Assembly: GCA_023382655.1 (NCBI GenBank)
Contig: JAHDWK010000030.1
Span: 19,490 to 83,489, forward strand
From: Anaerolineae bacterium
GTDB lineage: Bacteria > Chloroflexota > Anaerolineae > Promineifilales > Promineifilaceae
Direction: 5' to 3'
DNA: 64,000 bases
The notes beneath the pieces are model-generated. The model searched no databases, was not told where the DNA came from, and worked only from the letters and a program-made list of their open reading frames with translations. Below are positions 8,397 to 16,196 of the stretch, piece after piece. The number at the start of each line of letters is the position of its first letter. The stretch's first letter is position 1. The translations under genes and the position numbers were made by a program.

Positions 8397-9719
8397 ATGA
8401 GTCATCTTACACCATTGAACGTTCAAAGCACTGAGCGCATAAGCGATATGGACTTGCCGAAAGGGTTCTTGCAGCGCAAATGTGCTTGTGGTAACCACAC
8501 AGTAGCCGGTGGCGAATGCGCGGAGTGTGCGAAGAAAAAAAGCGAGCTACAGCGGGAGTTTGCCATTGGCGTGAGTAATGACTCGCTAGAACGAGAAGCC
8601 AACCGGGTTGCCGATCGGGTGATGGCAACGCAAACGCATTCCACCGTTAACGGCGCATCACCGCATATCCAACGTTACATGGGGCAAGCGACTCCGGGTA
8701 CCGAAACCGCGCCCGCCAGGGTGGGCCGTGTCCTTGCCCGTCCAGCCAGACCACTGAAACCCGTGCTGCACCAGGACATTAACCAGCACTTCGGCCACGA
8801 CTTTTCGCAGGTGCGGGTACATTTTGATACGGCCGCCCCACAAGCGGCACGGGACGTAAATGCCTATGCCTACACCATAGGAGACAATGTTGTGTCTGGC
8901 GCGGGCCGATTCGCGTCAGGGGCGCACGAAGGACGGCACTTGATTGCCCATGAGTTGGCACATGTGGTACAGCAGTCAGGCTCAGATGGGATACGTTTTG
9001 CTCAAAACAACAAAAAAGGTGGTCTGCTCCCTCTTTCCACACCGTTGGTGCAGCAGCAAGGAACGGACAATCATTATGGATTTTCCAGAGAGGCTCGTGC
9101 CATGACCGGCGAGCCAGGGTCGGACTTCACCACTATTATGCCGGGGCAGGCTAAAGATGCCATATCGACCTGGGGAGAGATGCCCGGCTCACCGAGTGCG
9201 TGCGTGGAGCAATCTAGCATTCCTCATAGCCGAAGTGGGATCATACGCACATCGACTGGGTCGGTCACTGAAGACTTTGAGGTGCAGGTGCAATGGTCCA
9301 GCGCCAAGCATCGTGGAGAGTCATCATATTGCGCGGCGGAGTGTGGAGAGTACCACCAGTTTATCAAAGGCTATATGAGAACATCCCCGAACAAGGACGG
9401 TAGCGGCCTCACGGATATATCCGGGAAGATCTTCGGCGGAAAACCGTTGGAGCAAAATGTATTCCAGGAGGACGGGCTGGACAACAACCCCAGGGCACGC
9501 TATGGGCACCGCAATGAGAAACAGACGATGAACGAGAAATACGAACCCGATCGAGCGACGGGTACCAAGTACGTCGGCAAGGATTCCCCAGGCGTGCATA
9601 TCGGCACGTTCGCCGATTTCGACCTGACGTTTGTCGGGAAGCTGGTCGACACATGCAACGGCACCGAGACCGTATCCGCTCCATGGCGAGTATTTTATCG
9701 AGGGGTAATCAGGCCCTAA
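8397..9719 (+). CDS. DUF4157 eCIS cargo protein, divergent layout, unknown C-terminus
   Basis: With the ATG at 8397 the protein has 440 residues. The Cys module (CACGNHTVAGGECAEC) is followed by an LEREANRVADRVM helix that in other DUF4157 proteins lies after the domain, and only then by DUF4157 itself (FGHDFSQVRVH ... AHELAHVVQQ). The order of parts thus differs from the five preceding genes. The tail has several Cys and the segments VQVQWSSAKHRGESSYCAAE, GHRNEK and ADFDLTFVGKLVDTC. It resembles hypothetical tails in other DUF4157 proteins and I assign no function. No ACGGCCGT copy lies in this gene, unlike the baseplate genes. Confidence 0.75.
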   Translation: MSHLTPLNVQSTERISDMDLPKGFLQRKCACGNHTVAGGECAECAKKKSELQREFAIGVSNDSLEREANRVADRVMATQTHSTVNGASPHIQRYMGQATPGTETAPARVGRVLARPARPLKPVLHQDINQHFGHDFSQVRVHFDTAAPQAARDVNAYAYTIGDNVVSGAGRFASGAHEGRHLIAHELAHVVQQSGSDGIRFAQNNKKGGLLPLSTPLVQQQGTDNHYGFSREARAMTGEPGSDFTTIMPGQAKDAISTWGEMPGSPSACVEQSSIPHSRSGIIRTSTGSVTEDFEVQVQWSSAKHRGESSYCAAECGEYHQFIKGYMRTSPNKDGSGLTDISGKIFGGKPLEQNVFQEDGLDNNPRARYGHRNEKQTMNEKYEPDRATGTKYVGKDSPGVHIGTFADFDLTFVGKLVDTCNGTETVSAPWRVFYRGVIRP

Positions 9720-9886
9720 AGGGGAATGTAATGAAAAACGTTTACAACAAAAGGGTAAGTCAAAGGAGTTTGAAAATTCAAGGAGTAATTGAGTTGGGTT
9801 GCAAATGGGTTCGTATCCATCGTTTTCAGGACGCATGTAACGAATTTGGATATCAAGAAACAGTTAAATTTTAAGGAAATAACCCC
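9720..9886 (+). other. AT-rich junction between cargo genes and baseplate genes
   Basis: This junction is richer in A/T than its flanks. It holds one short frame (9731-9874, 47 codons, MKNVYNKRVSQRS...) preceded by GGGGA. No family or codon pattern supports it as a gene, so I list the region as a likely recombination or decay joint. Confidence 0.4.
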
Positions 9887-10058
9887 ATGCCCAGAACACC
9901 CCGTATCTGTTCGTCTGGCGACGACGTCAAGTTCCTGCAAGCACAGCTGAACTCGCAGCCATTGCCAACCCTTGATGAGGGTCAATTCGGAAGAAGACAT
10001 AGGCCTGCGCGTAAGAATCCAGCTCAAAAAGTTCAATGCAAATTCAGGGCAGCAATGA
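9887..10058 (+). pseudogene. Frameshifted peptidoglycan-binding (PGBD-1) remnant
   Basis: The frame from ATG 9887 reads VKFLQAQLNSQPLPTLDEGQFG. This is the first half of a PG_binding_1 repeat, whose usual form is VxxLQxxLN...DGxFG. The frame then runs into nonsense-like basic sequence. In the -1 frame, from about 9990, the sequence continues LRVRIQLKKFNANSGQQ and stops at 10056-10058, which matches the TxxRVxxFQ second half of the repeat. One frameshift and an early stop thus explain the pattern. PGBD proteins are common partners in eCIS loci, so this is read as a decayed cargo or accessory gene. A programmed frameshift is possible but I see no slippery site. Confidence 0.55.
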
Positions 10059-10089
10059 GAACAATGTACACAAACAAGAGACGCAAACT

Positions 10090-10749
10090 ATGAGTACATT
10101 TCCCGGCTCTCCCCGCTTGCTCAAAGGCGGCATCGTGCTGATAGACCCCGTTACGGGCGCAGTGCAGCGCATTATCACCCTGCAATATAACCCGGATACG
10201 CTCACCCGCAGCCTCCAGATTAAAGGTGTTGGCGGCGAAAGCGGCGACCGCTCGGAGGCACTACGGCTGAAGGGACCGCCGGCCGAAACCATCAAACTAG
10301 ACGCCGAAATTGACCTCATTGACCAGATAAGCCAGGCGGTCCTCGACGAAACAACCACCACGCCGGGCATTCATCCCCAATTGGCGGCGCTGGAAACCAT
10401 TGTCTATCCCTTAAGCAGCCAGCTTCAGGCCAATAACAGTCTGGCGTCGGCTGGCACATTGGAAATTGCGCCAATGGAAGCGCCGCTCACTCTCTTTATC
10501 TTTGGTAAAGCGCGCATCCTGCCGGTGCGGCTGACCGAGTTTAGCATTACTGAGGAGGCGTTTGACGTGGCCCTGAATCCTATTCGCGCCAAAGTTAGCC
10601 TGGGGATGCGCGTTCTGAACGTGGATGACCTGGGCTTTAACCACAAAGGGGGTAGTCTGTTTATGCGCTACCTGCAAGAGAAAGAGCAATTAGCCAAATC
10701 AAGCGCCGGCGGTTCGTTCGGCGCCCTGGGTATTGGAGGTATTCCATGA
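10090..10749 (+). CDS. eCIS tube-initiator/hub protein (CIS tube, gp53/Afp7-like)
   Basis: This 219-residue protein starts SPRLLKGGIVLIDPVTG and contains ITLQYNPDTLTRSLQ, the signature of the CIS tube-protein N-terminal domain, which connects the inner tube to the hub. It includes LTLFIFGKARILPVRLTEFSI in the middle and the SLGMRVL strand near the end. ATG 10090 is preferred over ATG 10036 because the extra 18 residues are polar and unlike the family. The stop overlaps the next start (ATGA), so translation is probably coupled. It opens the structural block of the injection system. Confidence 0.8.
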   Translation: MSTFPGSPRLLKGGIVLIDPVTGAVQRIITLQYNPDTLTRSLQIKGVGGESGDRSEALRLKGPPAETIKLDAEIDLIDQISQAVLDETTTTPGIHPQLAALETIVYPLSSQLQANNSLASAGTLEIAPMEAPLTLFIFGKARILPVRLTEFSITEEAFDVALNPIRAKVSLGMRVLNVDDLGFNHKGGSLFMRYLQEKEQLAKSSAGGSFGALGIGGIP

Positions 10750-11117
10750 TTGATCCTGAACAGCACTTACAGTCGCTTTTGCAGCGTAGTGGGCTAAAGC
10801 TCACACCGTTCCCGCCAACCAGCCGTTACTATGGCCTGGAACTGGCAGTTTTGGAGCATGACAACGGCCGTCCCCTCATCTACCTGCGCCGTCGTTTTGT
10901 GCCGGGGCCGGAACGGTTTGCCCTGCTGCAAGAACACGAAGTGGCAGAGGGGGAACGGCTGGATAACATCACCGCCCATTATCTGGGCGATCCGGAGCAG
11001 TTCTGGCGCGTATGTGATGCCAATACCGCCATGCACCCGGAAGAGCTAACAGAGACAATTGGCCGTCGCCTGCGCATTACCTTGCCCGAAGGCATACCGG
11101 GGATGCCCAATGCTTAA
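10746..11117 (+). CDS. LysM-domain baseplate protein
   Basis: The 123-residue protein has a C-terminal LysM-like fold, HEVAEGERLDNITAHYLGDP followed by WRVCDAN and LRITLPEG. In eCIS and phage T4-type systems a small LysM protein (gp53-like) clamps the baseplate wedge to the hub. The start overlaps the upstream stop by 4 bp and its stop overlaps the next start, so it is locked in the operon. Family length is usually 100-230, so it is full length. Confidence 0.85.
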   Translation: MIDPEQHLQSLLQRSGLKLTPFPPTSRYYGLELAVLEHDNGRPLIYLRRRFVPGPERFALLQEHEVAEGERLDNITAHYLGDPEQFWRVCDANTAMHPEELTETIGRRLRITLPEGIPGMPNA

Positions 11118-12237
11118 GGGAATTCACCTGACGCTGCTGATTGGGCCGGCCGTCCCCCTGCCCGCACCACAGATAGTGGTGGAATCGCTGACGGCCGTAC
11201 AAGTCAATAGCGATAAAGAGCGCAGCGGCTTCCAACTCACTTTCAGCGTGGGCAAAAATTCTCCTTTGTTGACGACTATGCTGCCCGCCGGTTACTTCGA
11301 CCCCATCATTACCCGTGTCATTATTGTCGTCACGCTGGGTGGTATGCCTAACGTATTGATGGACGGCATCATCACGCGCCAGGAACTGGCCCCCAGTAAC
11401 GAACCGGGGCAATCCACCCTGACCGTCACCGGCGAGGATTTGAGCGTCTTGATGGACATCGTCGAAATGCCGTTCATGCGCTATCCGGCCCAGCCCGTAA
11501 GTGTGCGTATATTGGCGATCCTGACAAAGTATCTGGTCTTTGGCATTGTTCCCATCGTGCTCCCCGAAATTCCCCCAGAGATTTCAATTCCGATAAAAGA
11601 GATTCCCACGCAGACCGGTACCGATCTGGCTTACATCCGGTCGCTCAGTTACCAGACAGGCTACATTTTTTATGTCGAGCCGGGACCAGCCCCCGGCGTC
11701 AGCATCGCTTATTTTGGGCCGGACATTCGCCTGCCCGTCCCGCAACCGGCATTGAACGTAAACATGGACGCCCATACAAATGTGGAATCGCTCAGTCTCA
11801 GCCTGGACGGCCTGGCCAAGAAAATCATGGTTTATATGATTTACGATCCTGCAACGGAGAAAATCCCGATCCCTATTCCGGTACCTAATCTCAGCATACT
11901 GCGTCCCCCTTTAGGCGCGCGCCTCACACCGCCAGCCAAAGTCGAATTCCCCGGTTATGGCTCTAACCGCTCGCCACTGAAAGCAGCCAACGAGATATTG
12001 GGGATGACGTTTCGCGCCGCGGATGCGATTAGCGGGTCTGGAACACTTGACGTATTGCGCTACGGCCGTGTCCTGCGTTCACGACAACTGGTAGGCGTGC
12101 GTGGAGTGGGGATGGCCTACGACGGGATGTATTACGTCAACAGCGTAACGCACAATATCAAACGTGGCGAATATAAACAAAACTTCAGCCTATCCAGAGA
12201 TGGTCTGATTTCTTTGACGCCCAGGGTTTTGCCATGA
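11110..12237 (+). CDS. Phage late control D-like hub protein (gpD/gp27-like)
   Basis: ATG 11110 gives 375 residues and overlaps the end of the LysM gene. The protein begins HLTLLIGPAVPLPAPQIVVE and has the paired beta-barrel pattern of GpD/gp27 hub proteins (SGFQLTFSVGK..., GEDLSVLMD, YIRSLSYQTGYIFYVEP). It ends VNSVTHNIKRGEYKQNFSLSRDG, which is typical of late control D proteins. It forms the trimeric hub between tube and spike. The spike OB domain is in a separate gene here, whereas VgrG-like Afp8 proteins fuse the two. Confidence 0.85.
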   Translation: MLKGIHLTLLIGPAVPLPAPQIVVESLTAVQVNSDKERSGFQLTFSVGKNSPLLTTMLPAGYFDPIITRVIIVVTLGGMPNVLMDGIITRQELAPSNEPGQSTLTVTGEDLSVLMDIVEMPFMRYPAQPVSVRILAILTKYLVFGIVPIVLPEIPPEISIPIKEIPTQTGTDLAYIRSLSYQTGYIFYVEPGPAPGVSIAYFGPDIRLPVPQPALNVNMDAHTNVESLSLSLDGLAKKIMVYMIYDPATEKIPIPIPVPNLSILRPPLGARLTPPAKVEFPGYGSNRSPLKAANEILGMTFRAADAISGSGTLDVLRYGRVLRSRQLVGVRGVGMAYDGMYYVNSVTHNIKRGEYKQNFSLSRDGLISLTPRVLP

Positions 12238-12800
12238 GTGAAACAAACAATACACAGAAATTTTACGGCAAATATCGCGGCACAGTGGTCAACAATGTCG
12301 ATCCGATGTTTATGGGACGCTTGTTAGTGATCGTGCCCGATGTGTTAGGTCCTGTGCCCTCCAGTTGGGCTGTACCTTGTGTGCCCCTGGCCGGCCCCAC
12401 CGGCCCACCCATGGGCGTATATATGGTGCCGCCTATTGGGGCAGGTGTATGGGTGGAATTTGAGCAAGGCGACCCCAACTACCCCATTTGGGTTGGTTGT
12501 CGTTGGGGATTGCCGTCCGATGTTCCCCTGGCAGCGCTGGCCGGTAATCCCGCTGACCCCAGCATCGTCCTCCAGACGTTGTTGCAGCAGGCAATTATTG
12601 TCAGCGACATGCCGCCTGTGCCGCCGCCCCCGGTGATGCCGCCGGTGCCCACGACGGGGGGCATTATTCTACGCAGCACCACAGGCGCTTATATTGTGGT
12701 AAATGATGCCGGCATTTTTATCAGCAATGGTAAAGGAGCTTCGATTGAAATGTTAGGCCCAACGGTCATGATTAACAAAGTGGCCCTGGTGGTGACGTAA
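12234..12800 (+). CDS. Baseplate assembly protein V / Gp5 OB-fold spike
   Basis: The 188-residue protein has a Gp5_OB-type domain at the N-terminus (FYGKYRGTVVNNVDPMFMGR, VEFEQGDPNYPIWVG). A Pro-rich joint (about 125-142) and a short beta-repeat end (GIILRSTTGAYIVVNDAGIF...) follow, as in phage V proteins. It would sit under the hub and carry the PAAR tip encoded next. It overlaps the gpD gene by 4 bp. Confidence 0.85.
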   Translation: MSETNNTQKFYGKYRGTVVNNVDPMFMGRLLVIVPDVLGPVPSSWAVPCVPLAGPTGPPMGVYMVPPIGAGVWVEFEQGDPNYPIWVGCRWGLPSDVPLAALAGNPADPSIVLQTLLQQAIIVSDMPPVPPPPVMPPVPTTGGIILRSTTGAYIVVNDAGIFISNGKGASIEMLGPTVMINKVALVVT

Positions 12801-12801
12801 T

Positions 12802-13125
12802 ATGCCTGGTTTTCTGGTTCACGTTGGGGCGCAGGTGTTGTGTTCACACGCGGGGCAGGCCCAACCTACCGTGCCCAATCCGCGGGTGACGGTGAGCGGG
12901 CAGCCAACCGTCACGGTAACGTCGCCATATGTGGTAGCTGGCTGCACGCTGCCGCCACCACCAGCGGCAAATGGCCCATGTGTCACCGCCCAATTTGTCA
13001 CGGCCGCTACCCGCATTACCTCCAATGGACAACCGTTATTGCTGCTGGATAGCCAGGCCATTTGCGCGCCCACTGGGACGCCCCTACTGATTGTGGTGAC
13101 TCAACCACGGGTTACAGGAATGTGA
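12802..13125 (+). CDS. PAAR-like spike-tip protein
   Basis: This 107-residue protein resembles PAAR-like (DUF4280-type) tips: CSHAGQAQPTVPNPRVTVSG, then VAGCTLPPPP and TRITSNGQPLLLLDSQ. PAAR proteins cap the spike and often bind a metal through His and Cys; C14, H16, C49 and C91 are visible candidates. It follows the spike gene by one base. No toxin extension is fused to it, so cargo loading must depend on other signals. Confidence 0.82.
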   Translation: MPGFLVHVGAQVLCSHAGQAQPTVPNPRVTVSGQPTVTVTSPYVVAGCTLPPPPAANGPCVTAQFVTAATRITSNGQPLLLLDSQAICAPTGTPLLIVVTQPRVTGM

Positions 13126-13128
13126 GCG

Positions 13129-13491
13129 ATGATACAGATTGATTTTCCTTTTCACATAGACGGCCGTCACCGCACCGCCCTCACCGGCGAAGACGACCAT
13201 ATCCGCGATATGATCGAGCAGTTTCTCTTCACCAACCCCGGTGAACGGGTCAACCGGCCCGACTTTGGCAGCGGGTTGCTCCAACTGATCTTTGCGCCTA
13301 ACAGTCCGGAACTGGCTGCCGCCTTGCAATTCACCATTCAGGCCGGGCTGCAACGCTGGCTGGGCGACCTGATCGAAATGCAGGCGCTGGAAGTAACCAG
13401 CGAAGACTCAACTCTGCGCGTGTTGGTGCAATACGTGGTGCGGCGCACCGGCGAGCAGCGTACCGCCAGTTTTGAACGGAGTGGACCATGA
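13129..13491 (+). CDS. GPW/gp25 baseplate wedge protein
   Basis: The 120-residue protein has the gp25 pattern: IRDMIEQFLFTNPGERVNRPDFGSGL in two pieces, with the invariant PGER and FG elements, and a C-terminal beta strand region. It is essential in contractile systems for joining sheath and wedge. The stop overlaps the next start by 4 bp. Confidence 0.9.
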   Translation: MIQIDFPFHIDGRHRTALTGEDDHIRDMIEQFLFTNPGERVNRPDFGSGLLQLIFAPNSPELAAALQFTIQAGLQRWLGDLIEMQALEVTSEDSTLRVLVQYVVRRTGEQRTASFERSGP

Positions 13492-16196
13492 TGAACGAAT
13501 TGACCTTAACTTGCCAGGGTGAACAACGCCGTCATGCCGTCCGCCGGGCAGACTTCAATGGGTTGGATTACCTGGAAGTCAGCGAAGACCAGCGCCGGCT
13601 GACGCTCTTTTTCCTGGGCCAAATCCCGGCCGACCTCACCCCCGCCCACTTTCAAATCAGTGGCGGTCGTCGCATCACCAACATACAAGTAGTGGCGCTG
13701 GATCTGTGCGATCAACCAGACCCGACGGTAGATGACTGCCTGATCCTTTCGGTAGACCGGCCCGGTGATTTTTCCACCTACCGGCTGTGTGTGGTGGAAC
13801 TGGGCGAAGACGGCCGTCCCACCGGCCGCCCCTACCCCAACTTTGACCCCCGCTACGCCTGCCTGGAGTTCAGTTTCAAGATCAACTGCCCCAGCGACCT
13901 GGACTGCCATCAGGTCGATAGCTGCCCGCCAGAACCGGTCATCGAACCAGAGATTAATTACTTGGCCAAAGATTACGCCAGCTTCCGCCAGCTCATCCTG
14001 GATCGACTGGCGCTGCTCATGCCCGACTGGCAAGAACGCCACGTACCTGACCTGGGCATCGCCCTGGTGGAACTGCTGGCCTACACCGGCGACTATCTCA
14101 GCTACTATCAAGACGCCGTAGCCACCGAAGCGTACCTGGACACCGCCCGCCGCCGCATCTCCGTGCGCCGCCATGCCCGCCTGGTAGATTACCCTATGCA
14201 CGAAGGCTGCAACGCCCGCGCCTGGCTTTACCTGGAAGTGGACGGCCACCCCCAGCTAGACCCGGACGATGTACTGTTTAGCACCGGTCTGGCCGAAGCG
14301 CGCGCATTGGACAGCCCCATCATCGCCTGGGACGACCTGCGTCCCATTCCCTCCGGCGCGTATGAATTGTTTGCCCCCCTGGTTCCCCGCGTCCCCCGCC
14401 GTTATCGGGCCGCGCGGCTGCACCAGCGCTGGCGCATTGAGCCGGTGGATGACCCCACGCCGCCTATCCTACTTTACGAGAATCACAACCGCATCCATTT
14501 TTATACCTGGGGCGATCAGGATTGCTGCCTGCCGCAAGGGGCGACGTCGGCTACGCTATATGACGGCCGTGCCATCGAAGTTGAACCGGAAATAGACGTG
14601 AAACAAACGGCAAAGCCGCGCAAAGGACGGGGCAAGGCGGCTGAAGAGCCGGCGGCTGAGGAGCCGGCGGCCAAAGAGATCATCTACCAGCGCGACCTGG
14701 ACGCTCTGAAACCGGGCGACTTCCTCCTGTTTGAGGAGGTCATCGGCCCCAAGACGGGCAACCCGGCCGACGCTGACCCCCATCACCGCCACGTGGTACG
14801 CCTGAAAACGCTAGAGCGCACGGTAGACGAACTGTACCAACAGCCTCTATTGGAGATCACCTGGGAAGAAGCAGACGCGCTGCCCTTTCCGCTCTGCATT
14901 TCTACTCCGGGCCGCCCGCCAGATTGCCAGCCCCAGCCCAACATCAGCGTGGCGCGGGGCAATATCATTCTGGTGGATCACGGCCGTCCCACAGCCAACG
15001 AAGACCTGGGCTGCGTCCCCCTACAAACGACCACGGCCGATTGTGAATGTGGTCGTCTATCTGATGTGCAATACATTTCTGGCCGTTTTCGTCCCCACTT
15101 GCACCGTGGCCCTCTCGTTTTCAACCAGCCGCTCCCGGCCAATGGCCCGGCTACCGCTCTGTTGCGCCAGGAACCGCACCAGGCGACGCCGGCCATCCTT
15201 CTGGTCAGTTTTGCCGACCCGGTCTGTGAGGATGATCACACAGATGTAGACCAGTTATCGGCCAACCTGTGGGCAGCCCAACCCGATTTACTCCACAGCG
15301 CCGCCAACAGTTGGCACTTTGTCGCCGAAGTGGCGGAAGATGGCCGGGCCACCCTGCGCTTTGGCGATGGTGAACTGGGGCGGCAGCCCGCCGCCAATAA
15401 CCGTTTCCTGGCTACCTATCGCATCGGCAGCGGCCCGGCCGGCAATGTGGGCGTCGAGGCCATCAGCCACCTGGTCTACCGCCAGATCAAAGTGGATGGC
15501 ATTCGCCTGGTGCGCAACCCCTTACCAGCCCACGGCGGCGTCGCCCCCGAACCACTCAACGAGGTTAAATTGTTTGCCCCCCATGCCTTTCGCCAACGGC
15601 TGGAGCGGGCGATTACGGCCGAGGATTACGCCGCCATCGTCATGCGCGATTTTCCCCAGGTGCAGCGCGCCGCCGCCACCTTGCGCTGGACCGGCGGCTG
15701 GTACGAAGTGCTGGTCGCCGTAGACGCACGCGGCCAGGCGCAAGCCGAGCCATCGCTGCTGGACAAGATCGCCAGCCATCTGCACCGTTACCGGCGCATC
15801 GGCCACGAGGTAGTGGTGCAGTGGGCGCAGCAGGTGTCGCTGGAAATTACCCTCCATGTCTGCATCTTGCCCAATTACCTGCGCGGCCATGTCAAGGCTG
15901 CTTTGCTTGACCGCTTCGGCCGGCGGCAGGGCCACGGCCGTCCCGGTTTTTTCCACCCCGACAACCTCAGCTTCGGCGAAGGTATCACCCTGAGCAGCCT
16001 GGTGGCGGCAGCCCAGGCGGTGCCCGGCGTGGAAGGCGTTACTGTAAAAACGTTGCAGCGGTTGGGTGAGCCATCCCGGCAGGCGATTGAAGATGGAGTT
16101 TTGCCGCTTGGCCCGCTGGAAGTGGCCCGGCTGGATAATGATCCGAACGTGCCGGAAAACGGCCGTCTGACCCTGGAATTGGAAGGTGGACGATGA
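13488..16196 (+). CDS. Baseplate J-like wedge protein 1
   Basis: The 902-residue protein contains the eCIS 'putative baseplate assembly' pattern. The N-terminal segment is followed by INYLAKDYASFRQLILDRLA and LVELLAYTGDYLSYYQDAVA (residues about 158-215), which mark the gpJ/gp6 family. A C-terminal ring-forming part contains ITAEDYAAIVMRDFPQVQRA and LRGHVKAALLDRF. Residues about 366-400 are a low-complexity insertion of Lys, Ala, Glu and Pro with a repeated EEPAA unit, likely a flexible loop. Starts ATGATG; either Met is possible. Confidence 0.88.
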   Translation: MMNELTLTCQGEQRRHAVRRADFNGLDYLEVSEDQRRLTLFFLGQIPADLTPAHFQISGGRRITNIQVVALDLCDQPDPTVDDCLILSVDRPGDFSTYRLCVVELGEDGRPTGRPYPNFDPRYACLEFSFKINCPSDLDCHQVDSCPPEPVIEPEINYLAKDYASFRQLILDRLALLMPDWQERHVPDLGIALVELLAYTGDYLSYYQDAVATEAYLDTARRRISVRRHARLVDYPMHEGCNARAWLYLEVDGHPQLDPDDVLFSTGLAEARALDSPIIAWDDLRPIPSGAYELFAPLVPRVPRRYRAARLHQRWRIEPVDDPTPPILLYENHNRIHFYTWGDQDCCLPQGATSATLYDGRAIEVEPEIDVKQTAKPRKGRGKAAEEPAAEEPAAKEIIYQRDLDALKPGDFLLFEEVIGPKTGNPADADPHHRHVVRLKTLERTVDELYQQPLLEITWEEADALPFPLCISTPGRPPDCQPQPNISVARGNIILVDHGRPTANEDLGCVPLQTTTADCECGRLSDVQYISGRFRPHLHRGPLVFNQPLPANGPATALLRQEPHQATPAILLVSFADPVCEDDHTDVDQLSANLWAAQPDLLHSAANSWHFVAEVAEDGRATLRFGDGELGRQPAANNRFLATYRIGSGPAGNVGVEAISHLVYRQIKVDGIRLVRNPLPAHGGVAPEPLNEVKLFAPHAFRQRLERAITAEDYAAIVMRDFPQVQRAAATLRWTGGWYEVLVAVDARGQAQAEPSLLDKIASHLHRYRRIGHEVVVQWAQQVSLEITLHVCILPNYLRGHVKAALLDRFGRRQGHGRPGFFHPDNLSFGEGITLSSLVAAAQAVPGVEGVTVKTLQRLGEPSRQAIEDGVLPLGPLEVARLDNDPNVPENGRLTLELEGGR

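Noticed and set aside
205..9719. Calling the DUF4157 HExxH domains active metalloproteases
   Set aside because: The motif is present in all six, but the family's activity is not established and no third zinc ligand can be fixed by eye; I treat it as a header domain.
9731..9874. 47-codon frame after the cargo genes
   Set aside because: A ribosome-like GGGGA is present but codon use, composition and lack of homology to anything known do not support a gene.
13506..14249. 247-codon open frame on the minus strand inside the first gpJ-like gene
   Set aside because: It is antisense to a well-supported baseplate gene; GC-rich genes produce such shadows and the translation has no family motif.
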